Assembly: GCA_032158295.1 (NCBI GenBank) | Contig: CM063243.1 | Location: forward strand, 11,314,931 to 11,378,930 | Source of the DNA: Pycnopodia helianthoides | Lineage: Eukaryota; Echinodermata; Asteroidea; Forcipulatida; Asteriidae | Direction: 5' to 3' | DNA: 64,000 nucleotides | Shown here: positions 35,761 to 47,600 of the stretch, piece after piece | Layout of the letters: every line of letters starts with the position of its first letter | How positions within the stretch are numbered: position 1 is the stretch's first letter | Program-made: the position numbers and the translations under genes | The notes under the pieces: model-generated | The model's database searches: none | What the model was told of the DNA's origin: nothing | The model's input: the letters and a program-made list of their open reading frames with translations, nothing else

Positions 35761-36267
35761 TTGTTTTGTAGAGTGTTCTTCGTTTTATTTATTATTGAAA
35801 TGAAATGATGAAAACCAAATGGAAGTTTGGCTACTCTGCCTTTTTTTGATAGGAAATAAGAAGAGGGCAATACTTGTGCCAAATAAATTACAATGCACTT
35901 GGTTTGGTCGAATTAATTAGCTTGTTACTGCGGTGTGCCTATTAGCTGTGTACTACTAGTACTGCCAAGCAGCACACCACAGCAACAAGAGTCCTAAAGA
36001 AAGTAATACTAATGCAAGTGCTGAATTGAGAGCTAGGTAGTAATTAACATACATACACTCTGGTACCTGCTATGACTGCGACTTCATCCAGGAGTTGAAA
36101 TGATAGAAGTGAGAGAGAGAGTGCGTGTGTAGTCAACTTGTATATACACGTGCGTGAGTTAGGTTACAGGAACGCACCTGGCGTTGCGTAACGAAAGGAA
36201 TGCATGAGGGCCGCCCGGGCGATTTTAATATAACAAAGAAAAATACTGTAAGGTCTACTACATCTGC
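35761..36267. repeat. Third non-satellite insert (about 507 bp)
   Basis: Sequence starting ttgttttgtagagtgttctt interrupts a unit between gatttgacc and tgcatacttgag. It shares nothing obvious with the other insert and has no inverted ends, poly-A tail or convincing reading frame. It contains a short GA run (gagagagagagtgcgtgtg) near 36115. Confidence 0.7.
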
Positions 36268-38389
36268 ATACTTGAGTTTCTGTTTCGGACAGCACTGTGT
36301 ACAAAGTTCCCGTTAAACATGCTTTTGCGGAGCATTCGGAGTATCGTCACTTGCCTGTAATTTCTGGTCTGAAGAAGGCCGAAAGTAGCCATAAAAACTT
36401 AATTTTTGAATACAGGAATATGCAAGGAAGATTCAGGTACAAATTTCGTCTCTCTAGCATGCTTAGTTCATGAGTTATACTCAATCTTAACTCAGAATTT
36501 ATTTCCAGCCATTATTCGTCAGGATATTTCTTGATGGTTTCCATACACAGCCCATCTTTGCTTAGTTGCTATTGTATTAGCCCCACTCTCTTGTCAATCA
36601 CGTCGCGTTAATAATCGTCAGAGCAATGAAACTAGTGTTAATCAACAGCCCCTGAGACGGGCTTTCCAATGGTATAAAACTTGTAAAAATCAAGCAAATT
36701 TAAGGGGGTGATTTGACCGTGCACACTTTGTGTTTGTCTTTCGGACAGCACTGTGTACAAAAATCCCGTTAAACACGCTATTGCGGAGCGTTCGGAGTAT
36801 CGTCACTTGCTTGTGATTTCTGGTCTGAAGATGGCACAAAGGAGCCATACAAATTTAATTTTCGGACACAGGAATATGCAAGAAAGATTCAGGTACAAAT
36901 TTTGTCTGTCTAGCATGCTTACCTTATGAGTTATACTCAATCTTAACTCAGAATTAATTTCCAGCCATTATTCCTCAGGATATTTCTTGCTGGTTTCAAT
37001 ACACAGGCCTTCTTTGCTTAGTTTATATTGTATTAGCCCCACTCTCTTGTCAATCACGTCGCGTTAAAAATGGTCAGAGCAATGAAACTAGTGTTAATCT
37101 ACAGCCCTTGAGACGGGCTTTCAAAGGTTTAAAACTTGTAAAAATCAAGCAAATTTAAAGGGGTGATTTGACCATGCATACTTTGAGTTTCTGTTTCGGA
37201 CAGCACTGTGTACAAAATTCCCGTTACACATGCTTTTGCGGAGCATTCGGAGTATCGTCACTTGCCTGTCATTTCTGGTCTGAAGATGGCACAAAAGAGG
37301 TCATAAAATTTTAATTTTCGGATACAGGAATATGCAAGGAAGATTCAGGTACAAATTTCGTCTCTCTAGCATGCTTAGTTCATGAGTTATACTCAATCTT
37401 AACTAAGAATTTATTTCCAGCCATTATTCGTCAGAATATTTCTTGCTGGTTTCAATACACAGCCCTTCTTTGCTTAGTTGCTATTGTATTAGACCCACTC
37501 TCTTGTCAATCACGTCGCGTTAGAAATCGTCAGAGCAATGAAACTAGTGTTAATCTACAACCCTTGAGACGGGCTTTTCAATGGTTTAAAACTCGTAAAA
37601 ATCAAGCAAATTTAAAGGGGTGATTTTACCATGCATACTTTGAGTTTCTGTTTCGGACAGCACTGTGTACAAAAATCCCGTTAAACATGCTTTTGCGGAG
37701 CATTTGGAGTATCGTCACTTGCCTGTGATTTCTGGTCTGAAGATGGCACAAAGGAGCCATAAAAAATAAATTTTCGAATACAAGAATATGCAAGTAAGAT
37801 TCAGGTACAAATTTCGTCTCTCTAGCATGCTTACTTAATGAGTTATACTCAATCTTAACTTAGAATTTATTTCCAGCCATTATTCGTCAGGATATTTCTT
37901 GCTGGTTTCAATACACAGCCCTTCTTTAATTAGTTGCTATTGTATTAGACCCACTCTCTTGTCAATCACGTCGCGTTAGAAATGGTCAGAGCAATGAAAC
38001 TAGTGTTACTCTACAGCCCTTGAGACGGGCTTTCCAATGGAATAAAACTTGTAAAAATCAAGCAAAATTAAAGGGGTGATTTGACCATGCATACTTTGTG
38101 TTTCTGTTTCTGACAGCACTGTGTACAAAAATCCCATTAAACATGCTTTTGCGGAGCATTCTGAGTATCGTCACTTGCCTGTCATTTCTGGTCTGAAGAT
38201 GGCACAAAGGAGCCATAAAAAATCAATTTTCGAATACAGGAATATACAAGGAAGATTCAGGTACAAATTTCGACTCTCTAGCATGCTTAGTTCATGAGTT
38301 ATACTCAATCTTAACTCAGAATTTATTTCCAGCCATTATTAGTAGGGATATTTCTTGCTGGTTTCAATACACAGCCCTTTTTTGCTTAT
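36268..38389 (+). repeat. 456-bp satellite array, block 4
   Basis: Four complete forward units and a partial one with period near 456. The array ends within a unit after cccttttttgcttat, where the CACTCTAAA transposon begins. Confidence 0.93.
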
Positions 38390-38674
38390 CACTCTAAACA
38401 CAAAAGTGCTAAATACTAGGTGCTAAGCAAGTGTGTGCACCTTAAGTGCACAAAGCAGCACCAATAGTGTTACATTTTCTCCCACAAAGTAGAAGTGCTG
38501 AATATGATTGCTGAATATGATTGCTGAATAGTGAGGCTTCCTTGACTGCACCTGAGGTGTTAAATTAACACTTTGTATACTGAAATGGCAATACCAATTA
38601 GCACCTATCTTCGGTGTTATGCAAGACTGTTTTTGATTGGTCAATTGATGTGAGGTGATCACGCAGACTTTCGC

Positions 38675-38737
38675 CCGCCGCCATGTTGATGCATATGCCC
38701 TGTGAAACTTTACACGATCGTTCAGCAAATTTGACAA
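38675..38737 (+). other. Candidate upstream exon of the transposon gene
   Basis: Sequence around cgcccgccgccatgttgatg ends at a strong donor, GACAAG|GTAAGC. In the frame that continues into the exon at 39211 (ending RSFSKFDK) a stop codon lies about 35 bases upstream, so only a short part could be coding. GCCGCCATGTTG resembles a YY1-type initiation site. The boundaries are approximate. Confidence 0.3.
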
Positions 38738-39210
38738 GGTAAGCAAACAACAAATTGATTATTACACCCAAGATGGTTTTATTATCATGCATGGATCAAA
38801 CTGAAGTTACACTTGCTTTTGTTGATGACAACATTTTAAACGATTTCGTCTAGTGAAAAGGCCCGTTCTGATTCAACATTGTTCATGAATCATGTGCGTT
38901 GACTGCATGGGCATGCAGCATGCATGCATGGAGGCCATGGCTCGCGTGTCATTAAACCTACACTCTACATGTACATGTGTACGTGAGGTCGAACGTATAG
39001 TCCACGTACGATCCAGCTCCATTCAACGTGCAGTAAAATCCTTCATTATGGGCCTGTGAATTTATATAACAAGTAGGATTTGATGAGTCGTAATCTGCAT
39101 TTTATATTGCAATATAACTAATAAGCACAGGAGGCATACCCTAGATATCTTTTATTAAACTCCTAGCTTTAGTGATTTTCCATAGATTGAAATGTCTAAA
39201 TTGTTTTTAA

Positions 39211-39504
39211 CAGGTCACCACATTGCTTGAGGAAGTGCTGAGCAGTAATACCACAAAGCAGCCCACTCTCATTGCCTTTGTCGCCAAACCACAGATACAT
39301 CAGATCGTTTTTAAGATAAAGAACTACCGCTTCCCCCTTCCATCATCGAACATCACATCAGCTGTGGATATACTCTTCAAGAGCCACTGCACCTTCAACT
39401 TTGAATATTCCGCTCAACTACCCAACTTCTTTGGCTACCTGCAAACTCAGATATACGGACTGAAATATTCAGGAAAGGTGCCCCACGAGTCATTGAATTT
39501 ATAG
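39211..39504 (+). pseudogene. Terminal exon of a transposon-associated protein
   Basis: The exon opens after tttttaacag and reads about 97 codons to a TAG stop. Readable blocks include TLIAFVAKPQIHQIVF and SAVDILFKSHCTFNFEYSAQ. I recall similar C-terminal pieces (a hydrophobic stretch, then a Tyr-Pro or Tyr-Ser/Ala motif, then a Phe-rich helix) in fish and lancelet predicted proteins linked to repeats; this is recall, not a search result. It lies inside the CACTCTAAA element, so it is probably what is left of that element's own gene. A polyadenylation-like aataaa lies near 40147. Confidence 0.5.
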
Positions 39505-40219
39505 CCAGGGCACTCAAGGTACTGTGAGTGCTCATCACATGGAGAGTTTGAAGCATTGTTAGTATCTTGTTCCTTTAGTTTGGTGTTTTTATACATTTGA
39601 AGCTTTCGGATTTCAAAACAAGGAATCTGAGTGTTAACTTCTAATAAGAGTGAAGTTGGTTTGAGGTGATTTATTGCTGTATTATGTTGATAGAAGACAA
39701 TTAATCATTCTGTATTTCAGATACAGGGATTTGGTAGGGATTTAACCTGTTCTGTGTCAACCTTCAGTTAGAAAATCTCAGGGGCAGATCCAGAGGCGAG
39801 ATATTGGGGGTCAAACACCTCCCTTAATCTAGGCCATTGTGTTTTAGTTTATGCAAACAGTCTTATTTACAAGCTGATTTCATGTGTCTGTTTTGGGGAG
39901 TTTTTGGTCTTGTTTATTATGCTGGGGTGGTCTTTTGGCTTTTGCACTGAAATAATCAGACCAGGGTCACTGCGGAAACTTAGTGATAAGAAACAAAATT
40001 TGAAACAAATCTGTAAAGCCTGAACTACCCCCCCCCCTCTGTAAAAAAACCAATGGATCTTATAATATTTAGAGAAGTTTATATATTTGTACGTTCATGT
40101 GTTGCGACTGAACTTCTCAAATTTAATATGTTCTCATGTTTCTGATAATAAAATTTTACATAAACATGTACATGTAACTCAGTTGAGTACTTTATTTTGT
40201 GTCCTAGAGTTGCTGAAAA

Positions 40220-40361
40220 TAGCACCTAAAGTGCTCTAGTTTAGCTCTTATGGGTGCAGCACCTCAATGGCAGTAGCACCTAAAGTGCTCTAGTTTAGCT
40301 CTTATGGGTGCAGCACCTCAATGACAGTAGCACCTAAAGTGCTCAAGTTTAGCTCTTTCTA
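40220..40361 (+). repeat. 54-bp tandem repeat in the transposon's right end
   Basis: About 2.6 copies of a 54-bp unit beginning tagcacctaaagtgctctag and ending cagcacctcaatggcag (starts at 40220, 40274 and 40328). The units carry the same AGTGCT/AGCACC motifs as the element ends. Confidence 0.9.
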
Positions 40362-40740
40362 AGTGCTACTATTGTAGCACGCATGCTCGTGCTAAACCAG
40401 CACGCCAAGTGCAGTCACTATACAAGCTCTTAAAAGTGCTAAATATTGAATCTTTAAGTGTTAGAATTAGCACTTCAATTTTTAGAGTGTTGAGTAATAG
40501 CCTATATATTATTTTGAGGGCCTAAAACTTAATTTTTCATCTTTGTTTTCGGGGAGAGGGGGTAGGGGGCTATCTTTTGAGCGCTTGCTTGGACTAGGTG
40601 TTTCCATGGTGCTTGTTAATAACACGAAACCACTGATAGCCCGCTAACTGGCTATTCCCGCTTGTGTATTGGACTCACTGCACTGCGTGGCTCTATGCAT
40701 GTGTACATGTACATGTACATGCATGTATTCCATACATTGT

Positions 40741-40856
40741 ACACACAGTCATGTACATGTAAACACTACATGTTCACCCAGTCATGTACATGTAAACACT
40801 GTAGGCCTACATGTTCACACAGTCATGTACAGGTAAACACTGTACATGTCCACCTT
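40741..40856 (+). repeat. Minisatellite with catgtacatgtaaacac units
   Basis: Three irregular copies (33-41 bp) of cagtcatgtacatgtaaaca plus a variable tail, preceded by a tgtacatgtacatg microsatellite from about 40700. Confidence 0.8.
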
Positions 40857-40877
40857 GGCATTTATTATTAAAGTACA

Positions 40878-41249
40878 TGAAACGAGCAATGAAATTAGTG
40901 TTAATCCACAACCCTTGAGACGGGCTTTCCAATGGAATAAAACTTGTAAAAATCAAGCAAATTTAAAGGGGTGATTTGACCATGCATACTTTGTGTTTCT
41001 CTTCCGGACAGCACTATGTACACACAAATCCCGTTGAACATGCTTTTGCGGAGCATTCGGAGTATCGTAACTTGCCCGTGAATTTTGGTCTAAACTTCGC
41101 AGAAAGTTGCCATAAAAACCTAATATGCAAGGAAGGTTCGGGTACAAATTTCGTCTCTCTAGCATGCTTAGTTCATGAGTTATACTCAATCTTAACTCAG
41201 AATTTATTTCTAGCCATTATTCGGCAAGATATTTCTTGCTGGTTTTAAT
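40878..41249 (+). repeat. Outlying, diverged satellite monomer
   Basis: A partial forward unit running from aacgagcaatgaaattagtg to atttcttgctggttttaat, separated from the array by the transposon and 390 bp of other sequence. It lacks part of the standard unit (ggatacaggaatatg region) and is among the most diverged copies, in keeping with its edge position. Confidence 0.9.
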
Positions 41250-41955
41250 GCGGACTTCTCTGAGTATAATTGCCAAATGATGTTTATCCTGCTCCAGCAC
41301 TTCTTTAAGGTCTTCAAGAACTACACTCTTCACAGAGTCAAATGCCTTTGACATTTCAAGAAGCAAAAATGTGAAGTTCGTAGCTATCAGCTGTGATGGC
41401 CTTTTCTGCTAGGATCTTTAAAGTGAAGACTTGTTCTGTGGTGCTTATACCGTGTCAATAAGCGATTCTCCTCGTTTAATATATGGCCAATATTTTGCGG
41501 ATTATGGTCAGTAAGACAATTGGTCTTATGTTCTCTGGGGGTCCCTTTGGTTTGCTTGGCGTGGGCAGGGGGATAATAATTACTTCTTCAATGTAATTTG
41601 GATAGATAACTGGGTTTGCTATATCATTCAGAGTAAGAGCGACTTCTTGAGCAATTATCTCTGGTCAGCAATTCAGCATTGAGGTTGTCTTTTCCAGCAC
41701 TCTTGTAATTGTTTATGATTTGATGGCTTTCACAACTTCTACTTTGGTGAATGGTTTGCTCATTGTTTGTGGTGGAAATTCTTCAATTATAGCATCTTCA
41801 TTCAGGTCAAACTTGCTTTGAAATTAGTTCCTGATGATCTCTTCTAGACCATCTGCATCAATGACCGCATTACCGTTTTCGTCTGATTGGGTTTCATCTG
41901 CTGTAAGTTTCTGATGACCTTGAAATATTTTGTAACTGATTGGTTATACATCATC
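41250..41955 (-). pseudogene. Non-LTR retrotransposon reverse transcriptase fragment
   Basis: Read on the minus strand in several frames, this gives a run of reverse transcriptase pieces: LTADETQSDENGNAVIDADG upstream of the catalytic core, a KGPPEN-like block with RPIVLLTIIRKILAIC, EQVFTLKILAEKAIT, and motif A as LLLEMSKAFDSV with LEDLKEVLEQD after it. Stops and frameshifts break it, and the downstream catalytic motif (YxDD) is not present, so it is a dead fragment. Its left end abuts a satellite monomer directly. Confidence 0.75.
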
Positions 41956-43460
41956 TGGTAGTTTGCGCGTTTTCATTTTGTCAGCGCGCGCAAACGCACA
42001 AGCTTAGTCACCGTTCACGGCATGCAATAGACCCATTGCACAACGCGCAGCGCACTCACACGCGCCTTTTCTGTCTGCCATTTTGGGTGTCAAAATCGTG
42101 CACAAACATACATTTTTGAAAAATGCTCGAAAACTGCAAAATTTGATGGTTTCTGTTAGGGACCGTTCTTCTCCATTCCGTTAAGACCTCTGGAGTCATG
42201 TTTTAGTATATTTTGTAGCCCAAATAGCCCAACGAAGCCGGTGTGTCCCTTATACTGAATCGGGATTAGTTTTTTTGTCAATACTGCGAATGCTACAGCT
42301 GACCTTTTTAACAGTAAAGTTTGAACTTTTCTAAAGGGGAGTGAACTTCTTTACCGAATGCATTTTGTCAACTCATCGACTGCATTCTGAACATGAATGT
42401 TATGAATGATGTGCATACGTTCGTCAGGGACTACGTCCAACCATGTTCGTTTTACGTGTACATACATAATACTGTTGTTATTGTAATAAAATTCGTTTAT
42501 TTTAGGAATCACTTCAGGCGAGTTACCGGTACATTTCAAGTTTATTAGAATTATGGTACTACATTATGTGTTGGCGCAGGGATATTTTGAACAATATTTA
42601 GGGCACTGGAGCGCTGAAGCCAGGGCGCTGTCTTTTATCGCCAAATACGTCGGCCTGGCTTGGGGAGCTCACACACGTCTTTGTCTCCTTACTATGTAAG
42701 TTAGTTTAATTTAGTTCTTAATAAATTAGTTCTTAATCAAGAAAAGGAGCTTACTTGTAGTGTTTCATGATTCCCGTGTGGCCTTTTATTATAGAGCCAT
42801 AACATTGGTGTTTTCGGGTTCGTTTCCCCTTCATTTCCACTCAACGCGTTTCTGTTCGTGAAACGCCTGGTGTATTCGATCAACAATGTCTGTGACACAA
42901 ATATTACATACAATCTCGCCGTGTGAAATGAAAAAGTCATGTTTCACCGAGTGATTTTGTTCTGCGACAATGCATGAACGGAATGCATCAAACATTTATT
43001 TAATATTACTCACAAATAGATCCTTGTCTTTGCCACCCCCCCCCCATACACACACACACACACGAAAACTCGTCCAACCAGACTCTACAGCAACTTCAAA
43101 CTAAACAACGTTGACAACTCAATGTAGAAATGAACCTTGTCCGCCGTGACACGACCTTGCCTCATTTATTTACTTGTTAAATTATTTCTTATCTTTTATC
43201 AGGGCAACCCGTTCACGAACAATGTGGTAAAAAAGAAAGAACCATGCAGAATAAAACGTAAATTAAGAGGAGAAAATTGACAGTATTTTAAAATATACAG
43301 AAGTAAACATGTATCTATATTTTAATTTAAAAAATCACAAAAAACAACAACAGCAGAAAATAAACTGAATAAAAGAAAGTAAAGCGGTCATGAAACATTA
43401 CGTACAACTGAGTATAAAAACTTCAGTCAAAAGGAGCAACAAGATAATATCAATTCTAAA
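41956..43460. other. Gene-free stretch
   Basis: A minus-strand open frame of 62 codons (42351-42539) was read without recognising it. A C-run followed by (CA)n lies at 43037-43063. The rest, AT-rich, shows no gene or named repeat. Confidence 0.45.
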
Positions 43461-43479
43461 GCGGTGATTAAAACTTCAA

Positions 43480-44245
43480 CACATTACGTACAATTTAAAA
43501 CGTTAGCTTTGAGCAGGGATTTAAACGAAGCAGTTGTAGTGGCAGATCTGGTAGTTTTACTTACATTGTTTCAGGCAGTAATCCCAGTAACAAGCAGACT
43601 ATGTTTTGAGCACTCGGTTTTGTATTATTTTAGGAATAGCAAGTGTGTCATCGGTCGCGTGTCTAGTTGTGTAATAATACACATCAAATACTCTTTTATA
43701 ACATCTTCTGAGAGGTAAAAAGGGGCAAGATCATTGGTACATTGTACATGAGCACTGCTCGCAGATACATGAACCGCTTTTGTAGAGGCATCCAGCCTAA
43801 TGTATCAAGTAAGTCACTGGAAATCACCTAGAATTAATTTGGCAGCACGCTTGTGTAGTTTAAACAACTTTTCCTTGCGCATGTGAAACCTTTCAGACCA
43901 GATTTGCGAGCAATAAATCGAAGTGGGGTCAAATAAACGCATTGTAGAGCATTTTGATAGAATCAGCTGGAATAATGGTCTCACACGGCGAAGCATGCCC
44001 AACTTAGCTTGTACTCTACTCACAACCTTGTCTATCTTGTCTGTCCATTTTAATTCATCATCAATAATCACTACAAGACACTCAGTTTTATTAACTCGTT
44101 TAAGTACAATGTCATTTACTCCCACTCTTAAATCAGCAATGTTGTTAATTTTGCTCTAGATCCTATAATCATCACATTTGTTTTATCGTAGTTTAAGACA
44201 ATACGATTTTTGTTCAACCAGCTAGAGATCTGCATCAGAGCATAG
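43480..44245 (-). pseudogene. Non-LTR retrotransposon fragment, C-terminal reverse transcriptase part
   Basis: Minus-strand reading gives ISSWLNKNRIVLNYDKTNVM (the region just after YxDD in CR1/Jockey-type enzymes), a frame break near 44150, then VVIIDDELKWTDKIDKVVSR, LFKLHKRAAKLILG and a degraded tail ending in a (T)TASFKSLLK-like block. The copy begins abruptly at about 44245, as expected for 5' truncation during target-primed reverse transcription. In-frame stops make it inactive. Confidence 0.8.
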
Positions 44246-44530
44246 GGACAAACGGGACGCAACGATTATTTTGGAGCTTGTTCCAACTCAATATTAGGTC
44301 GATAGAGCATTTGTTATTTATTTTTGCTTAAAATACAATAAAGTCACAAACAATAAAGTCACAACGTAATCTGTATGTTTGTTTTCATTCTAAGTCAGGT
44401 GCAAGTTTACGCATCAACAGATTCCGAACAAATCATCTATTTTATTTTATCAAAATTCTGAATCAAATGAACGTAGATCATGAGACTTACAAAGAATTAT
44501 CAAATAAATGAGTTCCTTGGGTGATCTAAG

Positions 44531-44537
44531 TATAAAA
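44531..44537 (+). promoter_or_regulatory. Candidate TATA box upstream of the P450 gene
   Basis: TATAAAA lies about 165 bp before the P450 start codon, which would allow a 5' untranslated region of about 130 bases. It is the only such match close upstream. In AT-rich DNA this can occur by chance. Confidence 0.3.
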
Positions 44538-44696
44538 CATGCTGCCTATCTAACCCCATGATCCCGTGAGTTTGTGCAGTGCGCCATAAGCATATTCTGA
44601 TCCGTATTATGTTTGGGGCAAAATGCCATATTAGGAAAACTTTTTTGAAGCGTTTAACGTATTTCTTCCTGTGATTCAGCTACGAAACCCCTAAAG

Positions 44697-47600
44697 ATGT
44701 TGCTACAAATGCTTGGTATTTTGCTGGTGGTTATTGTTTTGGCCTTTGGGTATCTCTGTCAAGATTACCATCAGCACCGATGGCCTGCCAAGAACTTCCC
44801 ACCTGGGCCATATGGATGGCCAGTGCTTGGAAGTCCCATCATGATGAATCCCCAAGTACACCTTGAATTTGAGGAGCTATGCCACAAGTACGGCAATGTC
44901 TTCAGTATGGCATTGGGTGAGTCATTGTTGTGAAGAAAATTAGCCACGCAGGTCTGGGTTTCTTAGTAGAATCTAAACCCTTCGTTCGATATGAAATAGC
45001 CATAATATTGTACCATAAATTCAACTTTATTCGTAAACGCGTGTTGTTCTATAATGGACAAGGCGATTTTTTTTTTTTACACGTGACAACTGTTTTTTTT
45101 AATTATACCACTTTAAAATCACAACATCATAATATCTGTGTTTCGTTGTTCCGCGAACGTTATGACTTGACACAGACCATTTTTAAAACATTTAAATTTA
45201 GTCTCAGACAACATCAAGCGTTGAAACATACCACTGTATTAGCATTTTGTGGAATTAAAAATTTGGTTCAGCAAAAAGGCGGACCGTGGTTCACGAAGTA
45301 AAAAAAATTAAAAATTCGAGGCATATTCTTGAGGATCATTATATTCTACTTTTAAAACATCTTTCCAACTATATTCATTTCATAACGAACGCTTTCAACC
45401 ATTATTCATTTTTCATAACGAACGTTTTCATACGATTTTTATAGCCCAAACCGCCCGTAAAGTGTCCCTTTTAAAAATGATTCACTATCTAAATTGCTTT
45501 GTATAGGTCGTTTTGTGGTTGTAGTTGTCAATGGAAAACAAGCCATCAAAGAGGCCATTGTGACGAATATGAATGCTACGGCCAGCCGAGGGGAAAACTA
45601 TGTCCAGAAACTATACAATCCAGGTTTTAAAGGTACGAAAAAATGAGTCTTTCCCATGAAATGTGCTAGTACTCGGTACGAGTAGTTACATTTACGCATG
45701 CGTACAGACACTATCGGATGGCAAACTGCATCGACTTGTGCATTAGGGAGACGCACAAACGCGTGTGCATCGCGTCACCCTAAGCCCCTTACAAAAAGGG
45801 GCAATGTTCCCTCATTTTGCGCACGCGCGATGTGCAGTTTACATAATTATTTTATGGGAAAAGTTTATTGGCTAATGTGATGTGCGAGACCTTTGTAATG
45901 GGTACCGGTATTTAAAAAATATAATGTTCATTTGCTCACTTTTGAAACAAAGTATGTAGCCTAATACATTTGAACAAAGGTATTGGCATTTGTGGGATAT
46001 CGATTCCCAAGGGGTACCGTCCGATAAAACATGAAATATTGATTTTGAGATTATTCCACTGGCTCAGCGCAAATCTCCAACGCTTGACATAGGCCTACTC
46101 CAATAATTTTCCTTAGAATGCCTTAAAGCATCTTTACAGCGTTAAAATTAATACTATACAGATAACAAACACATTATTTGTTCTTTGTATTAAGGAATTA
46201 TTGATGGAATTTATTCGGAAAACTGGAGTAGACAACGACACTTCACTCACACAACCCTGAGATCCTTTGGAGTAGGCAAGACAAGCTATGAAGAAAAGGT
46301 GATGGTGGAAGTAGATAAAACACTCGACAGATTCAAGGTTTGTGTCTAACTCAGACTTGACAAAACATGACCGCAACGCCCCCAACCTCTTTCCCTGCAT
46401 GCTCACACATACAAACAAATGCAAATTACAAGTCAAAAACATCCTAAATGTGTATACTCTTTTCTCAGTAGCCGGTGGATATTAGATATTTAGAGCAAGT
46501 CAATTAGGCCTATTGGTAGTAAACTTTTACAATTATTCCATTTCGTTGTAAAAATTCACCAGAAATGCTGACTGCATATTATTTTCACGAACCTAAATTT
46601 ATGTAGAGAAATATTCTTACAAGCTCAGGTCATTTCATTGTATGCGTTATTCTAACTATAGCAAACCATATCAAAGATGAGTTATAGTATACTTCGAATA
46701 TACGACGTGGATAAACCAAGACAACGAAAAGTGTTTTATCTTAATGTTATTTTTTTTTTTTTTATATATATATGTCAGGTCAGATGGAGTGTCTTAAGGT
46801 TTGTTATAATAATTCACTTGAAATAATGTTCACCTCATTACAAGTGCTTGAACATCTTGGATTAACAGTCGTGATTCTTATTTCATCTCACTTTTCAGCA
46901 AAAGTTGGGTCAGCCATTCAACCCGTCCATGTTATTATCAGTCGCAACCACCAATATTACTTGTACCGCCACAATGGGAGTCCGTTTCAACTGCACCGAC
47001 GACAAATTCATTCGTTTGTCTAAATACTCACAACGCTGGTTGGACACGATGTACCGATCACACGCCCTCAACGCTTTCCCCTTTATTCGACCTTTCGCCA
47101 AGAAGCTCAAAGATGACGTCAAGGAGGCTTTTGAGAGTCTAGCAGGATTCGTACGCGAGGAGATCGAGAATCACGAAGCCAGGTTTGATGTGGACAGTGA
47201 GCCACGAGATTTCATCGACTGCTATCTGACTGAGATGCGAAGCGATCCAAAGCATTACACCAGAGAAGATCTAACCTTCATCTTGGTCGATTTATTTCTC
47301 GCTGGAAACCAAACAGTTGCACTCGTGTTGACCTGTGTTTTTCTTCACATGATTCGTAACCCGGAAATACAAGAGAAAGTCCACCAGGAAATTGTAGAGG
47401 TAGGTAGGCTCCTAACCAGGTGTGGTGTATACAAAAATTGAGGTACAAATAAGAAGAACTTAAAGATATTCGGAATGACCACTATCAGACTCCTTACAAA
47501 GTTACACAGAAATAAGCATCGCTGTTTCTTCAGGACATTGTCATAACACATTTTGATTGTTACTTCTTGTAGAGTAACAGTTAAATTTGCCTCAAATATT

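Larger units (their letters stand above)
38390..40489 (+). mobile_element. DNA transposon with CACTCTAAA inverted ends, internally deleted
   Basis: The ends match as inverted repeats: CACTCTAAA at 38390-38398 and TTTAGAGTG at 40481-40489, with further imperfect pairing into AAGTGCTAA. Both subterminal regions are full of the motifs AGTGCTA, TAGCACC and GCACTT, as in CACTA/EnSpm-like elements that use subterminal repeats. One protein exon remains (39211-39504). No target duplication was recognised and the superfamily is uncertain. Confidence 0.7.

Noticed and set aside
42351..42539. 62-codon minus-strand open frame
   Set aside because: Reads smoothly but no family, splice context or signal was recognised; left unannotated as a gene.
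43020..43065. C-run plus CA microsatellite as a regulatory site
   Set aside because: Ordinary simple repeat with no linked gene start.
43814..44159. Plus-strand open frame opposite the reverse transcriptase fragment
   Set aside because: Shadow of the minus-strand retrotransposon coding sequence.
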